Origin: Branchipolynoe longqiensis
Taxonomy: Eukaryota > Annelida > Polychaeta > Phyllodocida > Polynoidae
Assembly (NCBI GenBank): GCA_030323885.1
Contig: CM059191.1
Coordinates: 103,402,292-103,466,291, forward strand
DNA: 64,000 nucleotides
Reading direction: 5' to 3'
Made by a program: the position numbers and the translations under genes. Of the stretch, positions 33,655 to 45,195 are shown piece after piece. Within the stretch, counting starts at the first letter, position 1; each line of letters begins with the position of its first letter. The notes under the pieces are model-generated. The model worked only from the letters and a program-made list of their open reading frames with translations, was not told the origin of the DNA and searched no databases.

Positions 33655-34505
33655 ATACTTTCAAAGCTGCATAGTTTGATGAAAGTGTTGTGGGGGCATT
33701 GACAATGCGAAATCTCTTTGCATTCCGGGGCAGTGTGCTAACTATTACACCACCTAGGCTCCCTGATATCGCCATACTACCCACGCCTACCTGTCTATGT
33801 GGCTCCTTGCCTCAGAGGTCAGTGCAGAGCACTACACTCGTCCCCCTGGAATTGTAAGTCTTTTAACAATTACATACATACAGGCAATGTACTTACATAT
33901 ATATATATAAATATACACACAGGGTAGGTTCAACAACTATACAGTGCATAGCTTGTACAGGATCATGGTCATGGCAACCAATGTCATGGGGGGGTGATGA
34001 AAATAGGAAATATTGTGGCGAGAGCAGGACTCGAACCCACATGTCTTTGCATTCCGGGCCAGTGGTCTAACCATTACACCACTTAGGCTCCCTGATATCA
34101 CCACACTACCCACACCTGCCTGTCTATGCGGCTCCTTGCCTCAGGGGTCAGTGAAAACCACTACAAAAGCATCACATTTTCAAAACTAAAATACTTATCT
34201 AAACTATATCCTACATATCCAACTTACATACTGATGCACTCATTAAGTATGTCTTGCTGCATATACATGGATTTAAGTATTGCCAATATAATAGAACATT
34301 TAACTATTGAAGCCGATCAACCTAGAAGCCTGTCAGAATTATAATGTGGTTTCCAAAATAAATTTGGAATGTTTTCATTTCAAAGTTCTCCAAAGTTTGC
34401 CATTGAGGATATAAGTTACTTCAAACTGAAGTAGTGTAGATTATACTAATTTACTTTATGTAATTATCTCAAGATCTGGCAGAAACACAAAGCCATCGGG
34501 GCCAT
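33655..34505 (+). mobile_element. MITE-TTAA split by a REP-5 pair
   Basis: Left end TTCAAAGCTGCATAGTTTGA. The right end is the complement of the TIR, followed by TTAA (CCATGCAACT then TTAA). The element is interrupted between GATGAAAG (33678-33685) and CATCACATTTTC (from about 34169). Without the insert it is about 370 bp, the family's usual size here. Confidence 0.8.
33686..34166 (-). repeat. REP-5, two units in tandem, inserted in MITE-TTAA
   Basis: Minus strand: unit 1 (34150-33960) has CAAGGAGCCGCATAGACAGG, GTGGTGTAATGGTTAGACCA and GGGTTCGAGTCCTGCTC (tRNA-like box A/B spacing). Unit 2 (33890-33700) repeats it with decay. AAAG flanks both sides of the insert. Confidence 0.75.
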
Positions 34506-34769
34506 GCAACTTTAACACGACTGCGCTGGGGAAACTCTTATTGCAATGAATAAAAACATTGTATTAAATAAATAAATAGAGCTTAATTTCGCGGTTTAGT
34601 TTTTGATCCTCTTGGCTAGTCCAAACTTATTGTGGATGAAATGGAACTGGTTTTGGATTTGAGAACCAAGCTGTTGTGGTTAGCTTTGGGTTGTTGACAA
34701 TAAATAGTTTTCCTCTGTTTTTGTTTTCACAAAGAATAAATAAAGCGAGTGGCAAATTCTGTCCGTTGA
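34506..34769. other. AT-rich spacer
   Basis: Nothing recognised. Confidence 0.35.
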
Positions 34770-34960
34770 TTGGCCGGAACAAATGGAGCGTGAAGTGAGG
34801 GTTTCCAAGGCAACCCAGCACTGAAGGCGCATCAATTTGAAGGGCCCCTCTCCTTCAACTTCCGGTCTGTCTGCGATGATGACGCCACAGTGACGTCATG
34901 CCAGGAGCTGCCTCTTAGGGGAGCCGACTTACACAAAATGGCGACAATGAACAAATATAA
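34770..34960. promoter_or_regulatory. Promoter-like motif cluster
   Basis: Within 190 bp there are TTGATTGGCC (inverted CCAAT), ACTTCCGGTC (ETS-like), AGTGACGTCATGCC (full CRE palindrome TGACGTCA) and AAAATGGCGACAATG (YY1-like, often just downstream of starts). This set is typical of TATA-less housekeeping promoters, but no first exon is recognised on either side. Confidence 0.45.
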
Positions 34961-35489
34961 ATGATTTAAAAAAAATATGTTGAATTCTAAATATGATGGT
35001 TTTTCTATTGAATTAATATATCTGAGATATCTGCTACATCAGTGTAAAAGAATAATATTTCCCCCTGGAATAGCTTAAGCAACCCCTGGCAATATTATGC
35101 CGGAAGAAAACTGCCAGGGGCCAATGTTATACGAGTATAAAGCTGCATCCTGAGTATAATACACCAAGTTATGAATGGCTGACGTGTGATCCACAACACA
35201 CAAGCCTGCATGCCACGGCAAGAATGTGTTGTTCGTAATTTGGGATGTGCGTTTTTTTGTAGTAATTTGTGATGGAGATTTTATGCCGTGTTTACAATGA
35301 GAAAAATGCAGACCGGTCTCCCTTTACAAAGCTAACACTCTCCATGCACATATTTGGTTATATATACAGAAGGGAAAATGTGAAATTTTGCTGGAGAGCA
35401 CTTAGTCTAGTAAACAAAAGACGGAGGGCGTTAGTCTAGAGGTGGCTGTATACATTATTATACATTATATAACACCAATTATAACAAGG
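34961..35489. other. AT-rich spacer
   Basis: No gene recognised. Confidence 0.35.
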
Positions 35490-35795
35490 ACATACTCAAT
35501 CTGACAGGGATGTCCTCTATGGAAGATCTTCTGATCAGAAAGAACCTCCGGTGGACAGGCCACGTGATGAGGATGTCAACAGACAGGCTACAAAAGTTAG
35601 ATCCTCTATTCTCAATTGTTTTCTGGTCAGAGAAAGAGAGGATGCCCTTGTCTCTGGTTCAAGGATACTATCAAGAGAAACCTGAAGCTGAGAGACATTA
35701 GGAGCGACACATGGACATCACTCTCACAGCAGAGAGCTAAATGGAGAGCGGCGGTTAAGAAATTAAAGCAGTCTTTGTCGCATTGATGATAACAC
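35490..35795 (+). pseudogene. LINE-b 3' fragment
   Basis: Encodes MSSMEDLLIRKNLRWTGHVM and onward, matching the minus-strand frame at 17514-17831, then the same 3' UTR (GCAGTCTTTGTCGCATTGAT). 5'-truncated, no catalytic domain. Confidence 0.85.
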
Positions 35796-35815
35796 CAAAT
35801 GGTGGCTAAGTTTTA

Positions 35816-36494
35816 TGGCCCTGTCACACTACGACGTAACGACGTCGGCGTAGGGAGAACGTGAAGAACGTTGAACTTCTCGGCGTGGTATGCAAATTTG
35901 GGCAGAAATTGAACGTGGATGCAGCATAGTGGACGAGAGAGTAACGGTGGTAAAGCGTAGTGATGGCGTCATTCAACGAGAGAGGACAACGTAATTACGC
36001 TCAGGGAACGCTATGTACGTTATTCCGACGCCAGAACTACGTTGCTTTATGTTACCTTACGTTACTTACGTCAGGAAACGGTGGAAAAATGGTAAACCTA
36101 CTTTGGACGTCCGTTAGGCGTCCGTTATCCTGGCGTTTTCACCACGTGGACTGCACGTTCCCAGTGATTTTAATGTGTGTCAACGTAGTGCAACGTAGTT
36201 GAACGTAGTGACCAACGTTTTAGTAACGTCTTTTTAACGTCATTGACATTCGCCGAACGTGTACAGAACGTCCGGCGAACGTAAAGCTCTACGTTCGAGG
36301 TACGTCGAAAGTTTTGAACATGTCCAAAACCTCGACGTAACTCGACGTAACACGACGTAACGTGACGTAGCTCGATGTCAGTCTAACGTCATTCTGACGT
36401 CATAACAACGTAATCCAACGTATGTCAACGTAATGACGAAAACTCATCACGTCAGGCTTACGTTGGCTCATTACGTCGTAGTGTGACAGGGGTA
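35816..36494. mobile_element. FB-3: foldback element of CGACGTAACG words, TTA TSD
   Basis: Ends TGGCCCTGTCACACTACGAC and the complement of TACCCCTGTCACACTACGAC, flanked by TTA at 35813-35815 and 36495-36497. The interior is made of ACGTAG, AACGTC, GACGTAAC words. Centre palindrome at 36301-36339 around GTTTTGAACATGTCCAAAAC, at 0.74 of the length. Non-coding. Confidence 0.85.
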
Positions 36495-37164
36495 TTAGGG
36501 TCGTTCTGATCACCACTCCTCTGTTAATCAGTGGTTCCAACATGCATCATCAAACTCCACTGATGCGTCACCATGTATGCGTCCTTAATAGCATGTTTGT
36601 GTGGGGCTACATGTACCATACATATTTCATATTAATGTTGGTTGTTTTTTTTACTAACTCTGGTCACTTCAACCAGATTGACCTCCATTTTGAGTCACAT
36701 AAGGGCAAGTGTTCTAACTCCGCAATTAGAGAGTTCCACCGAGATGGTATACCGAATAATGGTACACATGTATTCCACCAGATGGCGGCACTAGATTGAA
36801 GTAGTTAAGTTGTTTTTGTTCTTGGGAGGGGGGGGGGGGGTCCATCCGATATATTGTTGATGGGGAAGGCAGAAATGAGAGAGGGGGGGGGGGGAGTTAC
36901 TTCAGGCACCACTCAGCAGGTGAATTTGACAGTACAATCTCGAGTTGGAAGTCGGGAAAGCAGTCCCCGCCTACATATATTCATGGCGTATATAATAGTA
37001 GTCATTAACTAGTTCTATTTGTTTAATTTTGTACGAAATAGTTTATTCAGAAAGGACCCAATTTATTGTTTTAGTACAAATGGGTCTTATAATCGACACG
37101 TATTCTTATACACTACATATTTATGTGCTTTATTATTTATCACGCAAATATTATTTATGATGTG
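36495..37164. other. Spacer with one exact CTCF-core-like word
   Basis: CCACCAGATGGCGG at 36775-36788 fits CCASYAGRKGGCRS at all 14 positions. G runs at 36826-36840 and 36882-36894. No gene. Confidence 0.4.
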
Positions 37165-37316
37165 CCCCAATCCCCCAGCTCTGCCAATTTGGATTTCCAC
37201 CGCTGTGTATAACTTACAGCGTCATCAAAGGCCAGTTGCTCTCATACCATGTCTATGTGGTGTGGGAGGTTCAAAATCCCTTGGGTCAGTAAAAGTGTAG
37301 GCTCGGGCTTTCTCTT
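37165..37316 (+). mobile_element. SINE-3 fragment followed by a SINE-4 tail
   Basis: SINE-3 body (GCCAATTTGGATTTCCACCG to GGCTCGGGCTTTCT). It then switches at 37317-37440 to SINE-4 tail words (GGAAGACAAGTCGTCTGTGA, CCTGCTTAAACAACTACTGG). Confidence 0.8.
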
Positions 37317-37440
37317 GACCAGCAGTGGAGTGTGGAAGACAAGTCGTCTGTGACTGGGATTTCCCCTGCTTGGGACAACTAATGTACTCAAAATCAACCC
37401 CTGCTTAAACAACTACTGGACCAACAACAAAAAAAGATGG

Positions 37441-37797
37441 AATACACTTGTATAATGGTCGCAGATGGCGGTTTTTACAGGAAGACTATATTTTGATCAG
37501 CACCGTTTAATCCCCTTATACTGTTGTAGTGATTATATATTTTGTTTCTTTGCGATGAAGTACACCCAATCCCCAAAGGTCCACCCTACACTCTGCCATA
37601 ACCACCCTTTTCAAAGGTATGTCACCTCTAGACAGATATTCAGTAATGCCCCTCCAACTACTCCTCGCCATGCTAGTCTAGCATCGCTACCTACCCTTTT
37701 TTTCCCCTTTAAAACAAATTAGTTTGTTTATCTTATTAACTTATCTCATTCTCTACCTATCATTCATATCAATGATGTGTTTATTTCCTTGTGTAAT
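37441..37797. other. Spacer
   Basis: No gene recognised. Confidence 0.35.
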
Positions 37798-38010
37798 TCC
37801 ATCTATTGTGTATAACTTATAGCGTCATCAAAGGCCAGTTGCTCTCATACCATGTCTATGTGGTCTGGGAGGTTAAAAATCCCTTGGGTCAGTAAAAGTG
37901 TAGGCTCGGGCTTTCTTTCGACAAACTGTCTGATAGTGAAAAAAAGTCTATTCAGACGTATCCATAATAGGCAGTATAAATCTTCAAGAAAAAAAAAGAA
38001 AGAAAATTGA
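37798..38010 (+). mobile_element. SINE-3, 5'-truncated
   Basis: From TATTGTGTATAACTTATAGC to the A-rich tail, including GACAAACTGTCTGATAGTGA. Confidence 0.9.
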
Positions 38011-39274
38011 CTTTGTAGCGGCTTTTGTCAGTAGGGCTGGAAGGTCAGAACATTGGCACTAACAACACCTTATTCATAGGAATAAAACCACTTGAACAAA
38101 AATAATATGAGGTAGTTCACTGAGATTGGTCTGTTGTATTCGGTTTAAGGAAGAAGTCAACAAATGTTTGGTGAGACAGGCCCTCATTCAGCCTACATGA
38201 TAAAATATTGGAACAAAAGGGGACAAAAAGAGGAAAACTAAATGCAGGCAGTATTTACTGACAATACGCCCCCCTCTCCCCCCCTCCACCCTCCCCCTCC
38301 CCCCCCCACCCCCACATGCCGTACCCCCTTCCTCTGTTGTCTTTCTTATCCATCTGCAGTTCCTCTGCCACCACCAGGAGGATCATCTTCTTGCATTTTC
38401 TCCTCAGCAACATGTGCCTATCACCTCGCAATACCTCTACAGCATTGACGCCCACCTCGCATCAAAACACCAGTGGACAGCTCAGAAGTAAATAAGTGAA
38501 CATGATTCACGTGTTTGTTAAACACTCACTAATATCGCAAGAGTTAGGGGACAAGAGCAGCGGACATCTATTAGAGATCACACGAATTGTTTTATTAGTG
38601 GGTGATGATTTCACTACTGGACTCAATTTCTTGTTGTTATTTTAAAATATATTATAATTTACGAGACTGAGACAGACATAGTATATTATGGTGTTATTTC
38701 TTGTCATAAAGGGCTCACATATGATGCAACAGGTCAATATGATACATAATAACAGGTACAATGCAATAAATCAGATAGATACAGATAGTTCAATTATGAT
38801 ATCAGATAAACAAAACAGTGATCAGGTATGATACAAGATTGATAACTGGCAGTAAAGAGCATTCCAGGCTTCCCCAGCCAGTATGACTATGAGTCAAATG
38901 GCTAAGAACCTGGACTCGAACTCTCGACCCTATCATTACTCCTTAATTAACAGTGTGGGTGGGTGGGCAAAGAAAAATGAGAGGGGGTTGAGATGATGGC
39001 AGCTGCAGCAGTTATGTTAGAATTTCAAAAGGGTTGGCGGTCACATGACTGTAAGGGCGGGTAAAAGCCCTGGTCGCCACGTCGAGGAATTTCCGGGAAC
39101 TACGTCATGGTTTGTAGCGTGTCTTCGGTTTGTTGCCAGGTGGCAGCACCGTACCTAGAGAACCACTGGTCGATGGAGGAGATCCCAGCTATCATGCCGG
39201 GGCCTAGCTATATGCTGGTGTAAGTCAGTTCTCCCCCGTAAATTACCAATGTTATGCATAACATCCACAATAAT
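38011..39274. other. Spacer, nothing coding recognised
   Basis: C-rich run at 38268-38325. A box-B complement (CTCGAACTCTCGACC) at 38934-38948 marks a decayed SINE. 39090-39110 has a CRE-like CTACGTCATGG. Confidence 0.4.
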
Positions 39275-39900
39275 GGGGTAGCCGAATGAGTTTAGTGCCA
39301 GCTCCCGTTTTGGTAGCTCCTAGGATTTGCACCCTCGGCTTTGAATCATGATCGAGTCAAACCAATGATACTTGTCATTACCTAGCCTGGTGTTAAGAAT
39401 CACTACGATAGGGCAAGGACGGTCGAATGTGGAAGACCAATAGACCCCGCCAGTTGAGCTGGAAAGTACCCAACTAGAGTGTTTCCAGATTCTACCGATA
39501 GATGTCACTAGCTTAACTGGTGGGGTTTAAATACATGTGAAGAGAGCGGCAGTGAAACCCAGAAGAAAAGTACAATATCGTTGTGTTTGTTTTATAAATA
39601 TTACAAGGAGAAGAGCTTGATGCCTGTTGTGATATAAATGTCTGAATATAATCAAGCATTTTATCATTTTTCCAAGCATTCCTTATTGACGCATGTCCAA
39701 CAACAGTCCAGGGCATTTGTGCATTGCGCCAGCATGCACCCAGCTTGTGAAATCATAGGCAGTCAGGGAAATGACCCGACTAGAATGGTTCCAAATTCTG
39801 CCGATAGATGTCACTAGCTTAGCTGGCGGGGGTATATTATCTGTGATTGAAATTGTCCCTGCTTAATCAAGTAATGCACCAACATATAAATGAATAAATC
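39275..39900 (+). mobile_element. SINE-4 interrupted by a composite insert
   Basis: SINE-4 runs 39275-39447 (head GCCGAATGAGTTTAGTGCC, body to GGAAGACCAATAG) and resumes at 39838 (CTGTGATTGAAATTGTCCCT). The insert begins with an 80-bp MITE-like unit (ACCCCGCCAGTTGAGCTGG ... CTTAACTGGTGGGG) and ends with a second partial copy sharing CCGATAGATGTCACTAGCTT. 39687-39750 is a copied piece of FB-4 (40545-40607). Confidence 0.65.
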
Positions 39901-40211
39901 AACTTAAATATTGTGATGATCTTTAGTGTAGAGTTATAAATGGGGTTTTAGACATTAACATCCTGAGGAGAAAACATAAAACCTCAAAAGAAGTAAGTCA
40001 TGTAATTGTAAGTAGGTCATGCATTTGTAAGTAGGTCATGCATTTGTTTCCCTGCCATTTGTGTTCCCTCCTTTGGAATATGTTGTGGATACATACAAAA
40101 AAGAGCGAGTCGGGGGCGGGGGGGTTCGGGGGAGCTGGAGGAGTAATTATCGAAGAAGACGAGTGTTTAGAGAAGAACAAAAAGCTTACACTTATTTAAG
40201 AATGCCTTCTA
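39901..40211. other. Spacer
   Basis: Nothing recognised. A G-rich word lies at 40110-40140. Confidence 0.35.
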
Positions 40212-41076
40212 AAGGCCTTGTCACATTACGACACATCTCGCAAGCACACCGCCAACGCGTAAAATCACTTTTTTACGTCGAGATGCATCACACTTTTCGG
40301 CATGGGGGGAAAAGTTGGACGTCGGCGCAATGTAGTGGACGTAAGCATAGCGTCGGTCCGACATAGTGGTAAAGTATGTCGACACGTGAGAAAAAAAACC
40401 AAATAAAGTTTGGCACAATGTGTGGCTAACGTGCCTCTCATGCATGCGGCGTTTACCTAGCATTGGCATAACGCACTCCCAACGTTCCGCTAGTGACCGT
40501 TAAACGTATTGCACAATGTATGAGAGCATAGTGCCAGCGCATGAATGATGCATGTCCAACAATAGTCCAGGGCATTTGTGCATGGTGCCAGCATGCACCC
40601 AGCTTGTGTAGCATTGGCGTAACACATGGGTAACGCTTGCCAACTTCCAGGGGGCACCCAATCCACGTGCAAAATGCTCACGGCACGTTCGCAGAATGTC
40701 GACGAATGGTATATACATTAAGCGAGCACCAGACATGCACCCTATATGTCAAATATGTCTAGACATGGTGGAGAAACACCGACTGCGCATCGGCCACATG
40801 TTATGCATGTTCCTCCAATGTATCTCGACATATGCCTAACATAGGTATAATGTAGGCACCCATGTATTGTCGTACGTTGAAAGTTTTGTGCATGCACAAA
40901 ACTTTGCCGATCCCCTGACGCGCGCCGCTGTACGTCGACGAATGTTGACGTACATTGAAATATACCAATGCACGCCTAATGCATGCATAATGCAAAACGA
41001 CGTATCCCGACGTAGCGGCAATAAATCACATACCTCGCTGTACGTTTGCGTGATGCTTCGTAATGCGACAGCCCCA
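40212..41076. mobile_element. FB-4: foldback element
   Basis: Ends AAGGCCTTGTCACATTACGA and the complement of TGGGGCTGTCGCATTACGA. The interior is rich in CGTCGACA, GCATGCA and AACGTA words. The centre at 40880-40905 is a perfect 26-bp palindrome whose core is GTTTTGTGCATGCACAAAAC, at 0.79 of the length. Non-coding. Confidence 0.8.
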
Positions 41077-41780
41077 TTAGATGTTGGATGAGGGGAAAGA
41101 GGGTTTGAGGGGTAGGTGATGGCGGGTAGATGCGTGGGTCTTCTTTGTCTTCCTCTCTCCATCTCTCTCTATCTCACCCCATCTCTCTCCCTCTTGCACT
41201 CACACTCTCTTCCTCTCTCTCCCTCTTTCACTTTCTCCCTCTCTCCCTCTTCACCTCTCTCGCTCTCTCTCCAGCTCTCCATTCTTTCTTCCTCTCTCCC
41301 TCTCCCCCTCTCTCTACCTCACCATTTTCTCTTCATCTCACCTCTGTATCTCTCTTCCTCAGCCACCCTCTCTCCCGCTCTCAGTCTCCCTTTGTTTGTG
41401 ATTCTTCCTCTCTCCCTCTCTCCTTCTCTCTCCATCTCTCTCCCTCTCGCCCTCTCTCCATCTCTCCCTCTCTCTTCCTCTCTCCCTCTCTACCTCTCTC
41501 CCTATCTCCCTCTCTCCCCTCTCTCCATCTTCCCTCCTCTCTTCCTCTCGTCCTCTCTCCCTGTCTCCCTCTCTCTCCATCCATCCCTCTCTCTTCCTCG
41601 AGCTCTCTCTGCCTCTGCCACTGCCTCCCTCTCTCTACCTCTCTTTGTCTCTCTCCTTCTCTCCCTCTCCCTCTCTCCCTCTCTCCCTCTCTCCCTCTCT
41701 CTCCCTCTATCCCTCTCTCTCCATCTCTTCCTCTCTCCCTCTCTCTCCATCTCTCCCTCTCTCTTCCTCTCTCCCTCTCT
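41077..41780. repeat. (CTCTCTCC)n polypyrimidine tract up to the gap
   Basis: From about 41140, nearly pure CTCTCCCTCT. The Ser/Leu/Pro frames are artefacts. Confidence 0.95.
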
Positions 41781-42280
41781 NNNNNNNNNNNNNNNNNNNN
41801 NNNNNNNNNNNNNNNNNNNNNNNNNNNNNNNNNNNNNNNNNNNNNNNNNNNNNNNNNNNNNNNNNNNNNNNNNNNNNNNNNNNNNNNNNNNNNNNNNNNN
41901 NNNNNNNNNNNNNNNNNNNNNNNNNNNNNNNNNNNNNNNNNNNNNNNNNNNNNNNNNNNNNNNNNNNNNNNNNNNNNNNNNNNNNNNNNNNNNNNNNNNN
42001 NNNNNNNNNNNNNNNNNNNNNNNNNNNNNNNNNNNNNNNNNNNNNNNNNNNNNNNNNNNNNNNNNNNNNNNNNNNNNNNNNNNNNNNNNNNNNNNNNNNN
42101 NNNNNNNNNNNNNNNNNNNNNNNNNNNNNNNNNNNNNNNNNNNNNNNNNNNNNNNNNNNNNNNNNNNNNNNNNNNNNNNNNNNNNNNNNNNNNNNNNNNN
42201 NNNNNNNNNNNNNNNNNNNNNNNNNNNNNNNNNNNNNNNNNNNNNNNNNNNNNNNNNNNNNNNNNNNNNNNNNNNNNNNN
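41781..42280. other. Assembly gap, exactly 500 N
   Basis: Round-number gap, probably of unknown true length. It separates a C/T-rich from a G/A-rich flank. Frames reported across it are meaningless. Confidence 0.99.
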
Positions 42281-42560
42281 GGGAAAGGGAAGGGGAGCGA
42301 GCAGGAGGAGGTGGGTGAGGGACGGAGAGAGGTAGAAGAATACGAGAATGAAAAGGGTAGGGACAGGAGCAGAAGGAAAGAAAGAGGGAGAGGGAGAACG
42401 AAAGATGGAAAAGGAGAGGGAGACGGAGAGGGTCGGAGAGGGAGATAAAGAGGGAGAAGGAGAGGGAGAGGAAGAGTGGAGGGAGAGGGAGGAGAGGGAA
42501 AGTCCATCACTAGTGGAGCCATCGGGCATCCCAAAAGTGTGAGAGGTAGAGAGGGAAAGA
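42281..42560. repeat. (GGGAGA)n polypurine tract right of the gap
   Basis: GAGAGGGAGAAGG-type sequence, the reverse complement in character of the left flank. Confidence 0.93.
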
Positions 42561-42839
42561 GAAAGGAGACGGACAGAAGGGAGAGGGACTTCAAAGCGAA
42601 GCAGCCAAACAACCAGAGTCAGTTGGCAGACCAATTCCCGGCCCTGATGGGTTGTGTGTGTTGGTGGAGCTGGTGCAGTGTGGCTGTGTGTAGATTCAGA
42701 CGGTGCCGTCTGTGAGGGAGAGTGGTCTTTCAGAACGCGGGTCCTATTGCATGCCGGCAGTGTCAGATGGAACTTTGTTTTCTTTTGTTCTCCCCCTCTC
42801 TAGTTTTTTTATTGAATGACAAATCCCTACGTGGCCATC
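42561..42839. other. Unique spacer
   Basis: No gene recognised. Confidence 0.35.
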
Positions 42840-43960
42840 ACACAGCTCCTGCAGAACCCCCTCTCCATCTCCCAGCCGTCCTCCCTTCTCTCCTCCTTCC
42901 CCTCACTCCTCTTTCCTCCTTCCCCAGCCCTCCCTTTGCCCTCCTTGACCTTCATCTCCGCTCCCATCTCCTCCTTCCCCAGTGGTCCCATTTATCCGTC
43001 CTCTGCAGCCACCCCTCTTCTTTTCTACCGTCCTGATATGATCTTAAATGTTGCTAGGACATAAAACAACAAATCATCCTCTTTTCTATCTATCCCCATT
43101 CAGTCCTCATTTCCTCTCCCCTTTCTCTCCCCATCCTCATCCCTTTACACACCATCCACTTCTCCCTCCACCAACCTTCCCCCATATTGATCTCTAGTGC
43201 CCTATGTTCTGATAATTTTTATGTTCCACCTATTTCCCGGTTCCCCTATTTCCACGTTTCCCCTATTCGCCATTTACCCACGTTGTCCTCAATACGCGCT
43301 TTGTCCTCTTTACCCTCTTTGCACTATTTTAAATTATGTTCCATGTTTCCTCCTTTCTCCCTTTGGTCGCCTTTCCCCCCTTCCTGATATAACCTTAGAT
43401 ATTGCTAGGACGTTAATCCCCAACAAACAAACCTTTTCTCCCTTTTGCCAATTTCCCCATTTCCCTATATTTCTCCTTTTCCTGCCTTGTCGCTTTGTGT
43501 GCTTTGCCCTCCTTGACTCCTCGCCCTCCTCTCCTCCTCCCCTCCTCCCCCTCCTCTCCCTCCTCTCCTCCTCCCCCTCATCCCCCTCCTCCACCTCATC
43601 CCCCTCATTTCCTCCTACCCTTCCTTTCCCTCCTCTGCCCCCCCCCTCCTTTCCATCTTCCACCTCCTTCCCCTCCTCCCCTTCGTTCCTTCATATCCCT
43701 GCTCCCCCTCCTCATCCTTCCCCTACTTTCCTCCTTCCCTTTTCTCCCCCCTCCTCCCCCCCCCCCCCCCCGCCCTCGTTTCCCCTTCCCAGTAGTCATA
43801 TTGCTGTCTCCTCTTGTAGTGTCCTACCCAGTATTGCTCTCCCTTCTCCCAATATATGCAACCCTCCTCCTTCCCCCAGCCCTCCCCTCCCATTCCTCTC
43901 CCATCACACAAAATGAACAAATAAATAATAAACAAAAGGGCCTTCCTAAGAACGCTTCGC
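42840..43960. repeat. C/T-rich tract carrying two SINE-1 tails
   Basis: C/T-rich throughout. 43030-43072 (CCTGATATGATCTTAAATGT, TGCTAGGACATAAAACAACA) and 43383-43433 (CCTGATATAACCTTAGATAT, TGCTAGGACGTTAATCC) are SINE-1 3' ends in plus orientation. Confidence 0.85.
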
Positions 43961-44221
43961 TTCATTGTCTGTGTTTACATCCTGCTTGGGCTCTTTTCCA
44001 ATCCCCCTCCCCCCAGTCCCCCCCCCCCCCCCACCACCCACCTACCCACCCTTACCCCGTCTACAATGCAGGCGACACTTGGCCAGTGCCTCGTCAGACG
44101 CCGCTACCTCCACGTGGCCTCTGATGTCACGCACACCAGCCTCGTTTTGGCCTCAGGCGGCGGCCATCTTGTCTCTAGCCTCGGTTTCAGTTGGCGACAA
44201 AGCTGGAGGCGGCGGTGTGGT
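43961..44221. other. Unique GC-rich island with a YY1-like site
   Basis: GGCGGCCATCTTGTC at 44160-44174. CpG-rich. Short frames have no family resemblance. Confidence 0.35.
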
Positions 44222-45195
44222 GATGGTGGTGGTGGTGGTGGTGGTGGGGGGGCGGTTTGTGGGGGCGAGGGGATGGGCAGTGTGAGAGGCCAGGGTGGGG
44301 CGTTGTAGGGGGAGGGGGTGGCGAGGGAAGGAAGGAAGGTGGAAGAGGCTGGGGGCGGTATGGGGTGAGGGTGGCGTGGTGTGGGGTGAGGGTGGGGGTG
44401 GTCTGGGGTGAGGGTGGGGCGGGTGTGCGATGAGGGTGAGACAGTGTGGGGTGAGGGTGGGTCGGTGTGGAATGAGGGCGGGGCGGTGTGTGGTGAGAGT
44501 GGCGCGGTGTGGGATGAGGGAGGGGTGGGGTGAGGATGGGGCACGGTGTGGGGTTTCGAGGGAAGGAGGGAGAGGGAAAGCTGAGTAGTATGTAGAGCGG
44601 AGATATGTGGGGCTGAGAACGGTATGTTTGGATGTAGGAGGGAGCGGGAAAGAGGGGTGAGAGCGGTGTGGGGGCGGGAGATGTGGGGCTGGGGATGGTA
44701 GGGGGTGGTGAGGGGGAGGAGGGGCGGGGAAGAGAGAGACAGGGGTGAGAGCGGTGTAGGGGGCGGGAGGTGTGGGGCGGGGAATGGTGGGTGTGGTGAG
44801 GGAGGGAGGGAGGGGGCGGGGAGGAGAGAGAGGGGTGGGAGCGGTGTGGGGGGCGGGAGGTGTGGGGCTGGGAATGGTGGGGGGTGGTGACGGAAGGAGG
44901 GGCGGAGAAGAGAGAGAGAGGGGTGAGAGCGGTGTGGGGCTGGGAGATGTGGGGCTGGGAATGGTTGGTGTGGTGAGGGGAGGGGGGGCGGGGAAGAGAG
45001 AGACAGGGATGAGAGCGGTGTGGGGGGGCGGGAGATGTGGGGCTGGGAATGGTTGGTGTGGTGAGGGGAGGGGGGGCGGGGAAGAGAGAGAGGGGTGGGA
45101 GCGGTGTGGGGGGCGGGAGGTGTGGGGCTGGGAATGGTGGGGGTGGTGAGGGAAGGAGGGGCGGGGAAGAGAGAGAGGGGTGGGAGCGGTGCTTG
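44222..45195. repeat. G-rich tract with an about 86-bp tandem unit
   Basis: From about 44660, roughly six units of GAGAGAGAGGGGTGGGAGCG ... GGTGTGGGGCTGGGAATGG. Before that, GGTGTGGGGTGAGGGTGGG units. G-quadruplex-prone on plus. Confidence 0.92.

Noticed and set aside
35816..36494. Firm assignment of the FB family to Harbinger or PiggyBac
   Set aside because: TTA fits one copy and TTAA another. The ambiguity cannot be resolved by eye and no transposase is present.
41116..42634. Frames of about 400 residues across the gap
   Set aside because: They read through 500 N and low-complexity flanks.
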